In this document: one piece after another, positions 16,136-25,344 of the stretch
How positions within the stretch are numbered: the first letter of the stretch is position 1
Layout of the letters: each line of letters opens with the position of its first letter
Assembly (NCBI GenBank): GCA_016210005.1
Contig: JACQVA010000006.1
Coordinates: forward strand, 1 to 64,000
DNA length: 64,000 bases
Source of the DNA: Deltaproteobacteria bacterium
GTDB lineage: Bacteria > Desulfobacterota > Binatia > HRBIN30 > JACQVA1
Direction: 5' to 3'
Notes under the pieces: model-generated
Database searches by the model: none
What the model saw: the letters and a program-made list of their open reading frames with translations, nothing else
What the model was told of the DNA's origin: nothing
Program-made: the position numbers and the translations under genes

Positions 16136-17167
16136 GTGAACCAATCGCAGCATTCAGCAATGCCGGACATCGTGGTCAGCGGCATGCGGCCAACCGCACA
16201 GCTGCATCTGGGCAACTGGCTGGGGGCGCTGCGCAACTGGGTTCAGCTCCAACACCAGCGGCGCTGCTTCTTCTTCGTCGCCGACTGGCACACCCTCACC
16301 ACCACCAGCGAAAGTGAGGGCCTGGCCGCACGCACCCGCGAGATGGTGATCGACTGGCTGGCGGCCGGGCTCGATCCGCAACAGACGGTGATCTTCCGCC
16401 AGTCGGCAATCAAGGAGCACGCCGAGCTGCACCTGCTGCTGTCGATGATCATCCCGACGCCCTGGCTGTTGCGCAACCCGACGGTCAAGGAACAAGCGCG
16501 CGACCTCGGGCTGATCCAGGGCGAGGACGAAAGCGAGATGACCAAGATCAACTATGGCCATCTCGGCTATCCGGTGTTGCAGGCTGCCGACATCATCATC
16601 TACAAGGCCACCGCCGTCCCGGTCGGTGTCGATCAGGCGCCGCACATCGAGATCACGCGCGAGATCGTCCGCCGCTTCAATCATCTCTACCGCCCGGTGT
16701 TCCCCGAGCCGGAAACCCTGCTCACCGAGGTTCCCAAGGTGCCCGGCACCGACGGGCGCAAGATGAGCAAGAGCTACAACAACGCGGTCTACCTCTGCGA
16801 CTCCGAGAAGGAGGTCGACGGCAAACTCGGCCGCATGATAACCGACACTCGCCGGGTGCGGCGCAGCGACGCCGGCGAGCCCAACGATTGCCCGGCCTTC
16901 AACCTGCACCGCATCTATTGCACCCCGGCCGAAATCGAGTATGTCTCCGCCGGCTGCCGCACGGCGGCAATCGGGTGCCTGGAGTGCAAGCGGGTGATGA
17001 TCAAGCACGTCAATGCCGAGTTGGCGCCGATGCGCGAGCGGCGGGCCGAATTACTGAGTCACCCCAGCCGCGTGCGCGAGGTGCTCGAATACGGCAATCA
17101 GCGCGCCCGCGCGGTGGCCGCCGCCACCATGGCGGAAGTGCGCTCGGCCATGCACCTGGAGGCGTGA
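16136..17167 (+). CDS. trpS: Tryptophan--tRNA ligase
   Basis: About 343 aa, a class I aminoacyl-tRNA synthetase. VSGMRPTAQLHLGN holds the HIGH-type box, and the KMSKS loop is seen in GRKMSKSYNN. It charges tRNA-Trp. The C-terminal part has several cysteines (IYCTP, GCRTAAIGCLECK) as in the zinc or Fe-S-binding subgroup of TrpRS. Start uncertain: GTG 16136 has a GGAGA site upstream, while ATG 16160 gives the tighter family N terminus. It is followed after 16 bases by scpA. Confidence 0.93.
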   Translation: MNQSQHSAMPDIVVSGMRPTAQLHLGNWLGALRNWVQLQHQRRCFFFVADWHTLTTTSESEGLAARTREMVIDWLAAGLDPQQTVIFRQSAIKEHAELHLLLSMIIPTPWLLRNPTVKEQARDLGLIQGEDESEMTKINYGHLGYPVLQAADIIIYKATAVPVGVDQAPHIEITREIVRRFNHLYRPVFPEPETLLTEVPKVPGTDGRKMSKSYNNAVYLCDSEKEVDGKLGRMITDTRRVRRSDAGEPNDCPAFNLHRIYCTPAEIEYVSAGCRTAAIGCLECKRVMIKHVNAELAPMRERRAELLSHPSRVREVLEYGNQRARAVAAATMAEVRSAMHLEA

Positions 17168-17183
17168 GCCGGAGCCCAGCACT

Positions 17184-18173
17184 ATGAGTGACGACGGTTC
17201 AGAGCTGCTTGCCGATTCGCAGCCGGATGCGCCCGGCACCGGTGCCGGCCGGGCCGCACCCTATCGCGTCAAACTCGAGGTCTTCGAGGGGCCGCTCGAT
17301 CTGTTGCTGCACCTGATCAAGCGCGAAGAGGTCGAGGTCGCCGACATCCCGATCGCCGCCATCACCGATCAGTACGTCGCCTATCTCGACCTCATGCGCC
17401 ACCTCAACCTCGACATCGCCGGCGAGTTCCTGGTGATGGCCGCCACCCTCACGCTGCTCAAATCGCGCACGCTGTTGCCGCAAGCCGAGGGCGAGAGCGA
17501 GGACAGCGAGGAAACCGATCTGCGCGCCGACCTGGTGCGCCAGCTGCTGGAATATCAGCGTTTCCGCGAAACCGCGCAGCAGTTGGCCGAGCGCCCGCTG
17601 CTCAACCGCGACGTCTTCGTGCGCGAGCCGGCCTGGGACGAGGTCCCGGCCGATCCGCAGGCCTTGCCGCAGCTGCGCGCCAGTATCTGGGATCTGATGG
17701 AGGCCTTCCGCGTGGTCTTAGCCCGCGCCCGCCCCGAGGCCGTCCACGAGGTCATGATGGAGCGCGTCTCGCTGCGCGAGCGGGTGCAGCAGGTGCTGCG
17801 CCGGTTGAGCGAGGCAAAGGCACTCGAGTTCGAGAGCTTGTTCGACGAGGACGCCAGCCGGCTGGAGATCATCGTCACCTTTCTCGCCGTCCTCGAGCTC
17901 TGCCGCATGCAGGCGGTGACGGCGGTGCAGGAGCGCCACTTCGATCGCATCGTCATCACCCTGATCGCGGCCGACATCTCGACGGTGTCACTGGATTTAT
18001 CCGATGAGTACGACGGACACGTGCTGGAGGAGGTAAAGGATGGAGGCGGGGCCGATGGAGCCACAAGCAGCGCCGGAGATGGCGACAGCGGAAACAACAG
18101 CAACAGCGACCGGGGCGGCCTCCCTACCGGCGCCGGCGGTGGAGACGCAGGAGATGGAGGAGACGAGCACTGA
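17184..18173 (+). CDS. scpA: Segregation and condensation protein ScpA
   Basis: 329 aa. It has the kleisin N terminus VFEGPLDLLLHLIKREEVEVADIPI and the segment FLVMAATLTLLKSRTLLP typical of ScpA, a linker, and a C-terminal winged-helix region (VTFLAVLELCRMQAVTA). It bridges SMC heads in the condensin complex with ScpB. Beyond LDLSDEYDGHV the last 45 residues are low complexity (Gly/Asp/Asn/Ser). They exist because the frame continues 134 bases into scpB, and they are unlikely to be functional. The ribosome site of scpB is inside scpA, so the pair is translationally linked. Confidence 0.93.
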   Translation: MSDDGSELLADSQPDAPGTGAGRAAPYRVKLEVFEGPLDLLLHLIKREEVEVADIPIAAITDQYVAYLDLMRHLNLDIAGEFLVMAATLTLLKSRTLLPQAEGESEDSEETDLRADLVRQLLEYQRFRETAQQLAERPLLNRDVFVREPAWDEVPADPQALPQLRASIWDLMEAFRVVLARARPEAVHEVMMERVSLRERVQQVLRRLSEAKALEFESLFDEDASRLEIIVTFLAVLELCRMQAVTAVQERHFDRIVITLIAADISTVSLDLSDEYDGHVLEEVKDGGGADGATSSAGDGDSGNNSNSDRGGLPTGAGGGDAGDGGDEH

Positions 18174-18993
18174 TACCCCCGCTGGCGATGAGCTGAGCCT
18201 CGAGCCGGACGCGGACGGCGCAGCGGCGGTGAGCGATTCCGCCACCGACTTGTCGCGCCTGGAGTCGATCGTCGAGAGCGTGCTGTTCGCCGCCGGCGCG
18301 CCGGTGCCGCTGCGCCGCCTGGTGCAGATTCTCGACGGCCCCAGCAACAAGGAAGTGACCGCGGCGGTGCGGCGGCTGCAGCAGACTTACAGCGTCGGCC
18401 GGCGCGGCCTGCGGCTGCTCGAAGTCGCCGGCGGTTATCAATTCCGCACCGCGCCGGAGAATGCCGAGTGGGTGCGGGCGCTGCTGCGGGAAAAGCCGGC
18501 GCGGCTGGGGCGGGCAACAGTGGAGACGCTGGCGATCATCGCGTATAAACAGCCGATCACGCGCGCGGAGATCGAGGCCATCCGCGGCGTGGACGTGGAG
18601 GCGGCGCTGACCTCGCTGCTGGCGCGCCGGTTGATCAAGATCGCCGGCCGCAAGGAGACCGTCGGGCGCCCGCTGCTCTACGCCACCACTGCCGAGTTCT
18701 TGGAAGCGTTCGGCCTCAAGGACCTGAGCGATCTACCGACGTTGAAGGAGCTGCCATCCGCCGATGCAACCACTGTCGCACCCGAACCCACCACCGGCGC
18801 CGAAGGCGCGCAAGAAGCCATCGACTCCGGTGCCGGCGCCGGTCCGGCTGCAGAAACTGCTCAGCCAAGCGGGGGTGAGCTCGCGCCGGGCGGCGGAGGA
18901 ATTGATCCGGGCTGGCAAGGTACGGATCAACGGCAAGGTGGTGAAGGAGCTGGGGACGAAGGCCGATCCGCGCCGGGACCGGATCACGGTTAG
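18040..18993 (+). CDS. scpB: SMC-Scp complex subunit ScpB
   Basis: 317 aa. Two winged-helix domains occupy about residues 70-235: LESIVESVLFAAGAPV, then LATVETLAIIAYKQPITRAEIE (read here as RATVETLAIIAYKQ) and GRPLLYATTAEFLEAFGL. The first 65 or so residues are an acidic Ala/Thr-rich extension and the last 75 a Gly/Pro-rich extension. A strong GGAGGAGGT ribosome site six bases before ATG 18040 supports this start inside scpA. The gene overlaps scpA by 134 bases and the downstream pseudouridine synthase by 230 bases in another frame; both overlaps fall in extensions outside the core fold. Confidence 0.92.
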   Translation: MEAGPMEPQAAPEMATAETTATATGAASLPAPAVETQEMEETSTDTPAGDELSLEPDADGAAAVSDSATDLSRLESIVESVLFAAGAPVPLRRLVQILDGPSNKEVTAAVRRLQQTYSVGRRGLRLLEVAGGYQFRTAPENAEWVRALLREKPARLGRATVETLAIIAYKQPITRAEIEAIRGVDVEAALTSLLARRLIKIAGRKETVGRPLLYATTAEFLEAFGLKDLSDLPTLKELPSADATTVAPEPTTGAEGAQEAIDSGAGAGPAAETAQPSGGELAPGGGGIDPGWQGTDQRQGGEGAGDEGRSAPGPDHG

Positions 18994-19567
18994 CGGCCGG
19001 CCGCTGCCGGCGACCCCGGCGCTCTATCTCCTGCTCCACAAGCCGGCGGGCGTGGTCACCACGCTCTCGGATCCGGAAGGGCGCACGACGGTGCGCGACC
19101 TTCTGCACGGGGTGCGCGTGCGGGTATTTCCGGTCGGCCGGCTGGATTATCACTCGGCCGGGTTGTTGTTGCTGACCAACGACGGCGAGCTGGCACAGCG
19201 GCTGATGCACCCGCGCTACGGCGTGCCCAAGACCTATCACGTCAAGGTGAAGGGCGTGCCCGACCAGGCCGCGCTCGAACGGCTGCGCGCCGGCGTGCAC
19301 ATCGCCGGCGGCAGAACGGCACCGGCCCAGGCGCGGGTGCTCGATGAACACGGCGAAAAGGCGTGGCTGGAGATCACGGTGCGCGAGGGGCGCAAGCGCG
19401 AGGTGCGCCAGATGTGCGAGCGCGTCGGCTTGTCAGTCGAGAAGCTCACCCGCATCCAGCTCGGGCCCTTGCAGCTCGGCAAGCTCGCACCCGGGGCGTT
19501 TCGGCCACTCACGGAACGTGAACTGGCGGCACTGCGGGCCGCTGCCGGGCTGGCGAGAAACCCGTGA
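18764..19567 (+). CDS. rluB: 23S rRNA pseudouridine synthase, RluB/RsuA type
   Basis: 267 aa. After a basic Pro/Lys-rich start, an S4 RNA-binding domain spans about residues 27-75 (RLQKLLSQAGVSSRRAAEEL). The RsuA/RluB catalytic domain follows, with VGRLDYHSAGLLLLTNDG carrying the catalytic Asp, then KTYHVKV and REGRKREVRQMCE. It isomerises a uridine of large-subunit rRNA. The S4 domain lies entirely within the frame-shifted overlap with scpB. A later GTG near 18830 is possible but would still leave more than 160 bases overlapping. Confidence 0.9.
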   Translation: MQPLSHPNPPPAPKARKKPSTPVPAPVRLQKLLSQAGVSSRRAAEELIRAGKVRINGKVVKELGTKADPRRDRITVSGRPLPATPALYLLLHKPAGVVTTLSDPEGRTTVRDLLHGVRVRVFPVGRLDYHSAGLLLLTNDGELAQRLMHPRYGVPKTYHVKVKGVPDQAALERLRAGVHIAGGRTAPAQARVLDEHGEKAWLEITVREGRKREVRQMCERVGLSVEKLTRIQLGPLQLGKLAPGAFRPLTERELAALRAAAGLARNP

Positions 19568-19622
19568 CCTGGCGCCGCCGGCGCGCCCGGCCACCGTGCG
19601 ACTGATTGTGGAGGGAACGACC

Positions 19623-20390
19623 ATGGCCATTGAGATTCGCGACCTGGACGGCGGCGTGCGCATCATGCAGCTCAACCGCCCGCCCGCCAACGCCATCAAC
19701 TCCGAGCTGATGAACGCGCTTGAGAACGCCTGCGCGGCGGCCGCGCGTGATCCGGCGGTGCGCGCGGTGGTAGTCACCGGCAGCGGCAAGTTCTTCTGCG
19801 GCGGTCTCGATCTGCGGGCGCTGACCGGCTCGCCGCAGGAGGGCCGCCAGCTGAGCGCGTTCGGCCGCAACGACGGTGTCTTCGCCTTGTGGACGCTGCC
19901 AAAACCGACCATCGCCATGGTCAACGGCCACGCCATCGCCGGCGGCGGCATCTTGACCCTGGCGTGCGACGTGCGCATCGGGGCGCACGGCAACGCCAAG
20001 ATCGGCCTCAACGAGACCGCCATCGGCCTACCGCTGCCGGCGGGCGCGCTGGCCATCACCGGCTTGGCGCTGACCAATCAGCAAGCCCGCCGCGTTTGTC
20101 TCGAAGCCGAGCTCTATCCGCCCACCGTCGCCCGCGAGCTCGGCATCCTCGACGAGGTGGTGGAACCGGCAAAGCTGGAAGAAGCCTGCCTGGCCAAGGC
20201 GCGGCTGTTGGCCGCTTACCCGCAAGCTGCCTACGCCTACAACAAGCGCGCGCTGCAGCACGACGCGGTGCAGTTGGTGCTCAACGAAACCGACGAGCAG
20301 CGCCGCGCCGCCTTTGCGGTGTGGACCTCGCCGGAGACGGTGCAGAAGCTGAACCAGCAGCTCTCCGGCATCTCATCGAAAGGGAAGTAA
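19623..20390 (+). CDS. Enoyl-CoA hydratase/isomerase family protein
   Basis: 255 aa crotonase fold. The oxyanion-hole segments are GKFFCGGLDLRALTG and NGHAIAGGGILTLACDVRIG. At the classical hydratase Glu positions this sequence reads LNETAIGLPLPAG, so it may be an isomerase or a hydrolase-like member rather than a standard hydratase. ATG 19623 follows GGAGGGA. It sits 55 bases after rluB and ends 12 bases before the converging beta-helix gene. The acyl substrate is unknown. Confidence 0.88.
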   Translation: MAIEIRDLDGGVRIMQLNRPPANAINSELMNALENACAAAARDPAVRAVVVTGSGKFFCGGLDLRALTGSPQEGRQLSAFGRNDGVFALWTLPKPTIAMVNGHAIAGGGILTLACDVRIGAHGNAKIGLNETAIGLPLPAGALAITGLALTNQQARRVCLEAELYPPTVARELGILDEVVEPAKLEEACLAKARLLAAYPQAAYAYNKRALQHDAVQLVLNETDEQRRAAFAVWTSPETVQKLNQQLSGISSKGK

Positions 20391-20402
20391 CGGGGCGCCG
20401 CC

Positions 20403-22535
20403 TCACGAACCATCGTTGGTGCAAACGCTGAAGGGCTCGCTGATCGCGACGGTCGGCCCCTGATCCACCTTCACGACCAGTGTAACCGGTTCCACGCAAG
20501 TGAACGGCCAGCGCACCACCAGCATTGTCGGCGTGACGGCCTCGACCGTGGCGGCGACGCCGCCGATCTGCACGCAGTTGCCGCGCACCGGCATGCAGCG
20601 GTTACGCCCGGCGACGTCGGCACAGTTATCCTCGGCGAAGTGGCCGTCGATGACGTTGAAGCCGCTGCCGAAGATGCGCAACAGCTCGCCGCGCTCGCCC
20701 TTGGCCGGGGCCACGGCGGTGATGACCGGCAGCTGGGCGCGATGCGCTTGAGCGGGGGCGAAGGCGGTGTTGCGGCCGTGGTCGCTCAGGTCGTCGGCGG
20801 CGATCTGCTCTTCGGCGCAAGCACTGCCGCCGCCGCAGTGTTCCCACTGATTGTTAGTTGCGTTAACCAAGGAAGCGCTGGCGTTGCGCAGGTTGGAGCC
20901 GCCGGCGGGCAGGTTGTTCTGGGTAAAGGCGTTGTGGCCGGGGCTGCCGCTGCCGCCGCCACCGAAGTCGGCGGTCGAGCCGTTGGCCACCACCGCGCCG
21001 TCAACCCCGTTGCAGACCATGCTGGTACCCTGCACCACCGCACTGGCCGCCGGCCCGACGTCGTTGAACACGCGCAACCCCGAGCTGCCGTTGGCGGCGA
21101 GATAATCATCACGCAGGCGAGCGATGGAGAAGGCGCGCACGGAAATGCCGTTGGCGCCGTTGCCGCGGGCGAGGTTGCCCCAAGTGACCAACTCGGAGGC
21201 GGCGGTAGGGGTACCGTCGTCATCCATGGCGTTGGCCGCCAGGCCGTTTTGCGCGCTGGCGCCGCGATTGCGCTCGACCAGATTGTGAATCGCTTGCACG
21301 TGCCCGCCGAGCGTGGCCTGGATGCCGCCGTTGGCGTTGTCGTGCACCCAGCTGCGCTCGATCCGGGCATAAGCACCGGTAGTGACTTTGATCCCCTTGT
21401 CGGCCGCACCGGTGATTTCGCAGTCGCGGATGACGTTGGCGCCGGCGGCGAAGTCTTTGCCGGCCTGTTGATCGACGCCGATGCCGTCGGCGCTGCCGGC
21501 GGTGTCGATCAGCGTACGCTCGACGACGTTGCCATCGGCGGCCGGGCCGTTGATGTTGAGTACGTCGCGGTTATTGCTGCCGGCGTTGCGCAGCCGCAGG
21601 CCGATGAGGCGGTTGCGCGCGCCGGTGATGGCCAGCGCGCCGATCGGCAAGGCGTTGGCGTCGATGACGCGGTTGCCGGAGGCACCGGTCTCGTCGGTGC
21701 CGTCGATGGTCACATCATCCGCTGCCAGTGCCGGCAGGGCGAACTCCAGGCCGACGGCTGTGAGTACACCGGGCGGGAAGACCAGCGGATCGAATTGCAG
21801 CAGCAGCGGCTTGGCTGCGCCGGCGGCATCTTGCAGCGCCTTGCGCAGCGAGCCGTCGCCGGCGTTGGCGGTGGTCGTGATCGACCACACCGTGGCGAAG
21901 ACGGTGTGGTCGGCGCGATTGGCAACCTCGCCGGCGATGAGCAGCAGGCGTTGATGCTGGAGCTGGCCGGTGTCGGGCAATAGCACTTGGAGTGAGTGGC
22001 GCCAACTGCCAGGGGCGAGCGCGGCGAGCTGGCCGCAGGTGGTAGTGCCGGTGCCGGAGCAGACGAATGTTTGGGTGTAGGCCGTCGCCAGCGTGCCGGC
22101 GGCGCACTCACCGGCGAGGCGTTCGCCGCTGACCAGAATCGAGATCTCCTCCAGGCCGCTCAGATTGTCGACGGCGATTGCCAGCGCCGCGCCGGCGGTC
22201 GGGCAAGGCCGCGTGGTCGCCGTTGCCGTCGGGCTGGGCGAGGGCGTGGCAGACGGCGTCGGCGTCGGCAGCTGGAGCAGCACCGCGACCACGTCGGCGG
22301 CGTTGACGCGGCTGTCGCCGTTGCGATCGGATCCTCCAAACGGGTCGTTGAAGATGGCGTCGATGACGGCCGCGGTGTCGGAGAAGTCTGCGGCCGCCGG
22401 GCTCGGGGCCGCCAGGCACAAAGCGCTCAGCAGCAATGCCACGACCTGAAACGGGATCGAAGGGCCGGCCAGCCAGCGGCCCACAAGCAGCCCACGCACG
22501 GGTGCAGGCTGCCCATCTTTGCGCAGGCGAGTCAA
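20403..22535 (-). CDS. Exported parallel beta-helix protein with dockerin-like motif and TIG domain
   Basis: About 710 aa from a TTG codon (start uncertain; in-frame GTG codons lie 12-18 residues later). A signal peptide (FQVVALLLSALCLAAPSPAAA) precedes one EF-hand/dockerin-like unit (DRNGDSRVNAADVVAVLL) and a Thr/Pro/Ser linker. The region from about residue 200 to 570 has the small-residue, Asn-rich ladder of right-handed beta-helices (NRLIGLRLRNAGSNNRD, ERSWVHDNANGGIQA, AIHNLVERNRG). The C terminus is an IPT/TIG-like immunoglobulin fold (ITAVAPAKGERGELLRIFGSGF). Probably cell-surface or secreted; ligand or polysaccharide target unknown. Confidence 0.82.
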   Translation of the reverse strand: MTRLRKDGQPAPVRGLLVGRWLAGPSIPFQVVALLLSALCLAAPSPAAADFSDTAAVIDAIFNDPFGGSDRNGDSRVNAADVVAVLLQLPTPTPSATPSPSPTATATTRPCPTAGAALAIAVDNLSGLEEISILVSGERLAGECAAGTLATAYTQTFVCSGTGTTTCGQLAALAPGSWRHSLQVLLPDTGQLQHQRLLLIAGEVANRADHTVFATVWSITTTANAGDGSLRKALQDAAGAAKPLLLQFDPLVFPPGVLTAVGLEFALPALAADDVTIDGTDETGASGNRVIDANALPIGALAITGARNRLIGLRLRNAGSNNRDVLNINGPAADGNVVERTLIDTAGSADGIGVDQQAGKDFAAGANVIRDCEITGAADKGIKVTTGAYARIERSWVHDNANGGIQATLGGHVQAIHNLVERNRGASAQNGLAANAMDDDGTPTAASELVTWGNLARGNGANGISVRAFSIARLRDDYLAANGSSGLRVFNDVGPAASAVVQGTSMVCNGVDGAVVANGSTADFGGGGSGSPGHNAFTQNNLPAGGSNLRNASASLVNATNNQWEHCGGGSACAEEQIAADDLSDHGRNTAFAPAQAHRAQLPVITAVAPAKGERGELLRIFGSGFNVIDGHFAEDNCADVAGRNRCMPVRGNCVQIGGVAATVEAVTPTMLVVRWPFTCVEPVTLVVKVDQGPTVAISEPFSVCTNDGS

Positions 22536-22595
22536 ACGGCTGCACGCGGCAGGCGAAGGCTCTCAGGGAGCGAAGTCGGGAGAGCAGGACGAAAG

Positions 22596-22611
22596 CGGGC
22601 GTTCTCGCCCG
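22596..22611. terminator. Short hairpin downstream of the MEMO-family gene
   Basis: CGGGCG, a TTCT loop and CGCCCG form a perfect 6-bp stem-loop in the 150-base gap between the MEMO gene stop and the beta-helix gene start. No T-run follows on either strand, so a terminator role is only possible. Confidence 0.25.
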
Positions 22612-22685
22612 TAGCCGCATCGGCCACCTGTGCGGCTACGACACAGCGGAAGTCGCGCCGCGGCCGAGAGCGAGGCGTTGACCCC

Positions 22686-23975
22686 TCAATCGCCGTCCAC
22701 CACCGCCGCCGCCGGGATGGTCACGGTGGTGAAGCGCTCCGGGTCGGTGCACTGCTCGTAGCCGCGCACCTCGATCCGGACATCCGGCCCCAGTACCTGC
22801 AACAGCGCATAGATCGGGGCCGCGCCGCAGACGCGGGTGGCGTTGTTGCTCTTGCTCAGTGCGGCAAAGAATCCGGCGGCGTCGGCGGCCGCAAGCCGGT
22901 CGATCAGGGCCTGGTCGTCGCGCCGCAAACGCGCCAGGCGCTCTTCGTCCATGATGAACTGGTCGCCGAAGTGCGGGCCCATGTGCGACAGGTCGGCGGC
23001 GGCAATCACCACGCTGTCGCCGGCCGACTCCGCGATCGTCTGGCGCAACGCGGCGATGAAGGCGGCGGTCTCCGGATCGGCCAGCGGATCACGGCGCTCG
23101 GCGAAAAGGTCTTGTTGCGAACCGCAAAGGATCGGTACGACCGCAACATCGGGGCCGAACAGCGCCTGCAGAAACGGCAGGTTCAGCTCGATGGAATGCT
23201 CGCCGCGATGGAGAAACTCGTCCTCGAACAGCGGATACGGGTAGGTGCGCGCCAGGCGACCGAGGAAGTCACTGTCGGTGACCGTCGTGCCCAGGGCCGT
23301 GCGGTAGTGCTTGCGGGTGGCGGTGAAGCGGCGAAAGCTGCGGTTGTGGGCGGTGCCGAGAATGACGAAGCGGCGCACCCCGGTGAGTCCGCGCAAGGCG
23401 CCGTACGCCTTGCCATAGGTGAGGTGCCCGCGCTGATAGTCGATGTGAGGCGCGATCAGGCCGCGCAGCTTGCCTGCCGGCGGCTGGTGGCCGTCGAGGT
23501 ATCCCAAGACCTGTTCCCGCGCGGCGGCACCGTCATCGGGATAGCTGCTGCCCATCGCAATCGGCGCACGCTCGCGCAGGCGCGCGAAATCGCCGACCAA
23601 CTCGATCACCGCGCTGCGGTAAGCAGTGTCGAACAAGAACAGGCTGGCGGAGAGATTCTGCACCAGTTGGCGCACGCGCTCGGGGGTATCGCTGGCTGGG
23701 ACGATCGCGGCCGCTTGCGCCGCGATCTGGTCGAGCGAGCGGCTGCCGTCGAGCAATTGCAACACCTTGACCCCCGCCGCTGTTAGCGCCAGCGCGCGCG
23801 GGCTGATCCGTTCCGGATCGGTCAGCACGTAGGAGACCGTGCCGTTATCGCTTACGGGGGTAAGATCGAGCCGGCGCAAGCGCGGGGGCTCGGGGGCAGC
23901 TTCAGAACGGCGCGCCGCACGGTTGAGCTGTTCGAAAGCCCGCAGGGTCTCGCGGTGGTGGAGCGGATAGCGCAT
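22686..23975 (-). CDS. MEMO1/AmmeMemoRadiSam system protein B family
   Basis: About 429 aa from ATG 23975 (GAGG site upstream); a frame to 24086 adds a hydrophobic stretch and is the alternative. The N-terminal 150 residues form a small winged-helix-like domain (PPRLRRLDLTPV, YVLTDPERIS, LLDGSRSLDQIAAQA). The MEMO domain follows with LIAPHIDYQRG, VILGTAHN, HRGEHSIELNLPFL, VVPILCG and AADLSHMGPHFGD. These His, Asp and Cys clusters match the metal-binding pocket of MEMO and class III ring-opening dioxygenases. Usual partners, an AMMECR1 protein and a radical SAM protein, are not adjacent here. Biochemical role unknown. Confidence 0.82.
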   Translation of the reverse strand: MRYPLHHRETLRAFEQLNRAARRSEAAPEPPRLRRLDLTPVSDNGTVSYVLTDPERISPRALALTAAGVKVLQLLDGSRSLDQIAAQAAAIVPASDTPERVRQLVQNLSASLFLFDTAYRSAVIELVGDFARLRERAPIAMGSSYPDDGAAAREQVLGYLDGHQPPAGKLRGLIAPHIDYQRGHLTYGKAYGALRGLTGVRRFVILGTAHNRSFRRFTATRKHYRTALGTTVTDSDFLGRLARTYPYPLFEDEFLHRGEHSIELNLPFLQALFGPDVAVVPILCGSQQDLFAERRDPLADPETAAFIAALRQTIAESAGDSVVIAAADLSHMGPHFGDQFIMDEERLARLRRDDQALIDRLAAADAAGFFAALSKSNNATRVCGAAPIYALLQVLGPDVRIEVRGYEQCTDPERFTTVTIPAAAVVDGD

Positions 23976-24113
23976 GAGAACCTCGTCGTCATCGTCCGCT
24001 GGCGGTGGCTGTAGCAGTTGCCACAGCGCCGCGGCGGTGATCACCACCACCGTCGCGCGCACTGCCGACCCCGGCGGAGCTCGCATTGGCCGACAATGGC
24101 GCAGGGTTGCGAC

Positions 24114-24171
24114 GGGTTCAAGTAGGGTAGGACATAGCCGCGAGCCCTTGCGCCGTTACCGGCTTGAACCC
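24114..24171. repeat. Inverted repeat in divergent promoter region
   Basis: GGGTTCAAG at 24114-24122 and its complement CTTGAACCC at 24163-24171 flank 40 bases between the divergent MEMO and rRNA methyltransferase genes. It could be a regulator site or leader structure for the plus-strand gene. The T-arm-like sequence is not part of a tRNA: no cloverleaf can be drawn. Confidence 0.35.
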
Positions 24172-24186
24172 TAGAAGGCTCTGGCA

Positions 24187-25344
24187 ATGGTGCCGCAGAA
24201 GCCTTGTCCGCATTATCCCGAATGCGCCGGCTGTGCCTTGATCGGCCGGCCCTACGGCGCGCAACTCGTACACAAGCGCGCCAGCGTGCAGGCCGCACTG
24301 GCGCGTTATCCCAGCCTGGCGGCGGTCGAGGTGCTGGAGGTCGTGGGCTCTCCCAGCGCCTTCGGCTACCGCAATCAGGCCAAGCTGGTGGTGCGGCACA
24401 CGCGCGGCGGATTGCTACTGGGCATCTACCAGCCCGGCAGCCATCGTGTCATCGACATCCGCCACTGCCCGGTCCACCACCCGTTGATTGCCGCGGTGCT
24501 GCCGCGGCTGGCGGAGCTGCTCGAGCGGCACGCGCTGCCGATCTACGACGAGCGCAGCCGGCAAGGGCTGCTGCGCTATGTGATCGTGCGCGCGTCGCTG
24601 TGGACCAAGCAGGTCCAGGTCATTCTCGTAACCAGCGAGCGCGCGTTGCCCGCCGGGCGGGAGCTGGTGCGCGCCCTGCGGCGCATCCGCGGCGTCGCCA
24701 GCGTGGTCCAGAACATCAACCCCACCGCCGGTAACGTCATCATCGGGCCGCAATTCGTGGCCCTGGACGGCCCGCTCGACTTGCTCGAACGCATCGGCGA
24801 GTTGAAGTTGAAGAGCCGGGCCGGCGCCTTCTTGCAGGCCAATATCCCGGTGGCCCGCAAGGTCTACGAACGCGTGCGGCAGTGGGCCGACCCGGCCCCC
24901 GACGACGTCGCAATTGATCTCTACTGTGGGGTCGGTGCCATCAGCTTCCAGCTCGCCACCGCGGCCAGCTGGGTGGCCGGCATCGAGGAGTCGCCGCTCG
25001 CCGTGCTCGACGCCAAAGCCAACACCCGGCTAAACGGCTACCACAACGTGCGCTTTCACGCCGGCGACACCGCGGTGTTGCTGCCGGCGATCGCCGCGCA
25101 GTGCGAGCGCGTCGACCTGATCACGCTGAACCCGCCGCGCCAAGGCGCCAGCGAGGCCACTCGCCGGGCCGCGCTGGCGTGCGCCCCGCGGCGGGTGGTG
25201 TACGTCTCGTGCGATCCGGCCACTCTGGCCCGCGACCTCGACTGGTTCGCCACCCACGGCTATCACACCACCGCGATCCAGCCCTACGACATGCTGCCGC
25301 AGACCGAGCACGTCGAGTGCGTGGCGCTGCTGTCGCGAACCTAA
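24187..25344 (+). CDS. 23S rRNA (uracil-5-)-methyltransferase, RlmC/RlmD (TrmA) family
   Basis: 385 aa. The N terminus carries an Fe-S cluster motif CPHYPECAGC with a further Cys in the family near HCPVH. The methyltransferase domain has DLYCGVGAISFQLA (SAM loop I, about residue 240), GIEESPLAVLDA, TLNPPRQGAS and the catalytic Cys in YVSCDPATLARD; the C terminus has QTEHVECVALL with the general-base Glu. It methylates C5 of a specific uracil in 23S rRNA. No TRAM domain is visible, which fits the shorter members. It is divergent from the MEMO gene and convergent with the molybdoenzyme gene. Confidence 0.92.
   Translation: MVPQKPCPHYPECAGCALIGRPYGAQLVHKRASVQAALARYPSLAAVEVLEVVGSPSAFGYRNQAKLVVRHTRGGLLLGIYQPGSHRVIDIRHCPVHHPLIAAVLPRLAELLERHALPIYDERSRQGLLRYVIVRASLWTKQVQVILVTSERALPAGRELVRALRRIRGVASVVQNINPTAGNVIIGPQFVALDGPLDLLERIGELKLKSRAGAFLQANIPVARKVYERVRQWADPAPDDVAIDLYCGVGAISFQLATAASWVAGIEESPLAVLDAKANTRLNGYHNVRFHAGDTAVLLPAIAAQCERVDLITLNPPRQGASEATRRAALACAPRRVVYVSCDPATLARDLDWFATHGYHTTAIQPYDMLPQTEHVECVALLSRT

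Noticed and set aside
20640..23786. Two long plus-strand frames opposite the beta-helix and MEMO genes
   Set aside because: The translations are Gly/Ala/Arg-rich with no motif, and the minus-strand genes have signal peptides and recognisable domains.
24111..24175. tRNA-like GGGTTCAAG sequence
   Set aside because: No acceptor or anticodon arms can be paired around it. It is only one arm of an inverted repeat.
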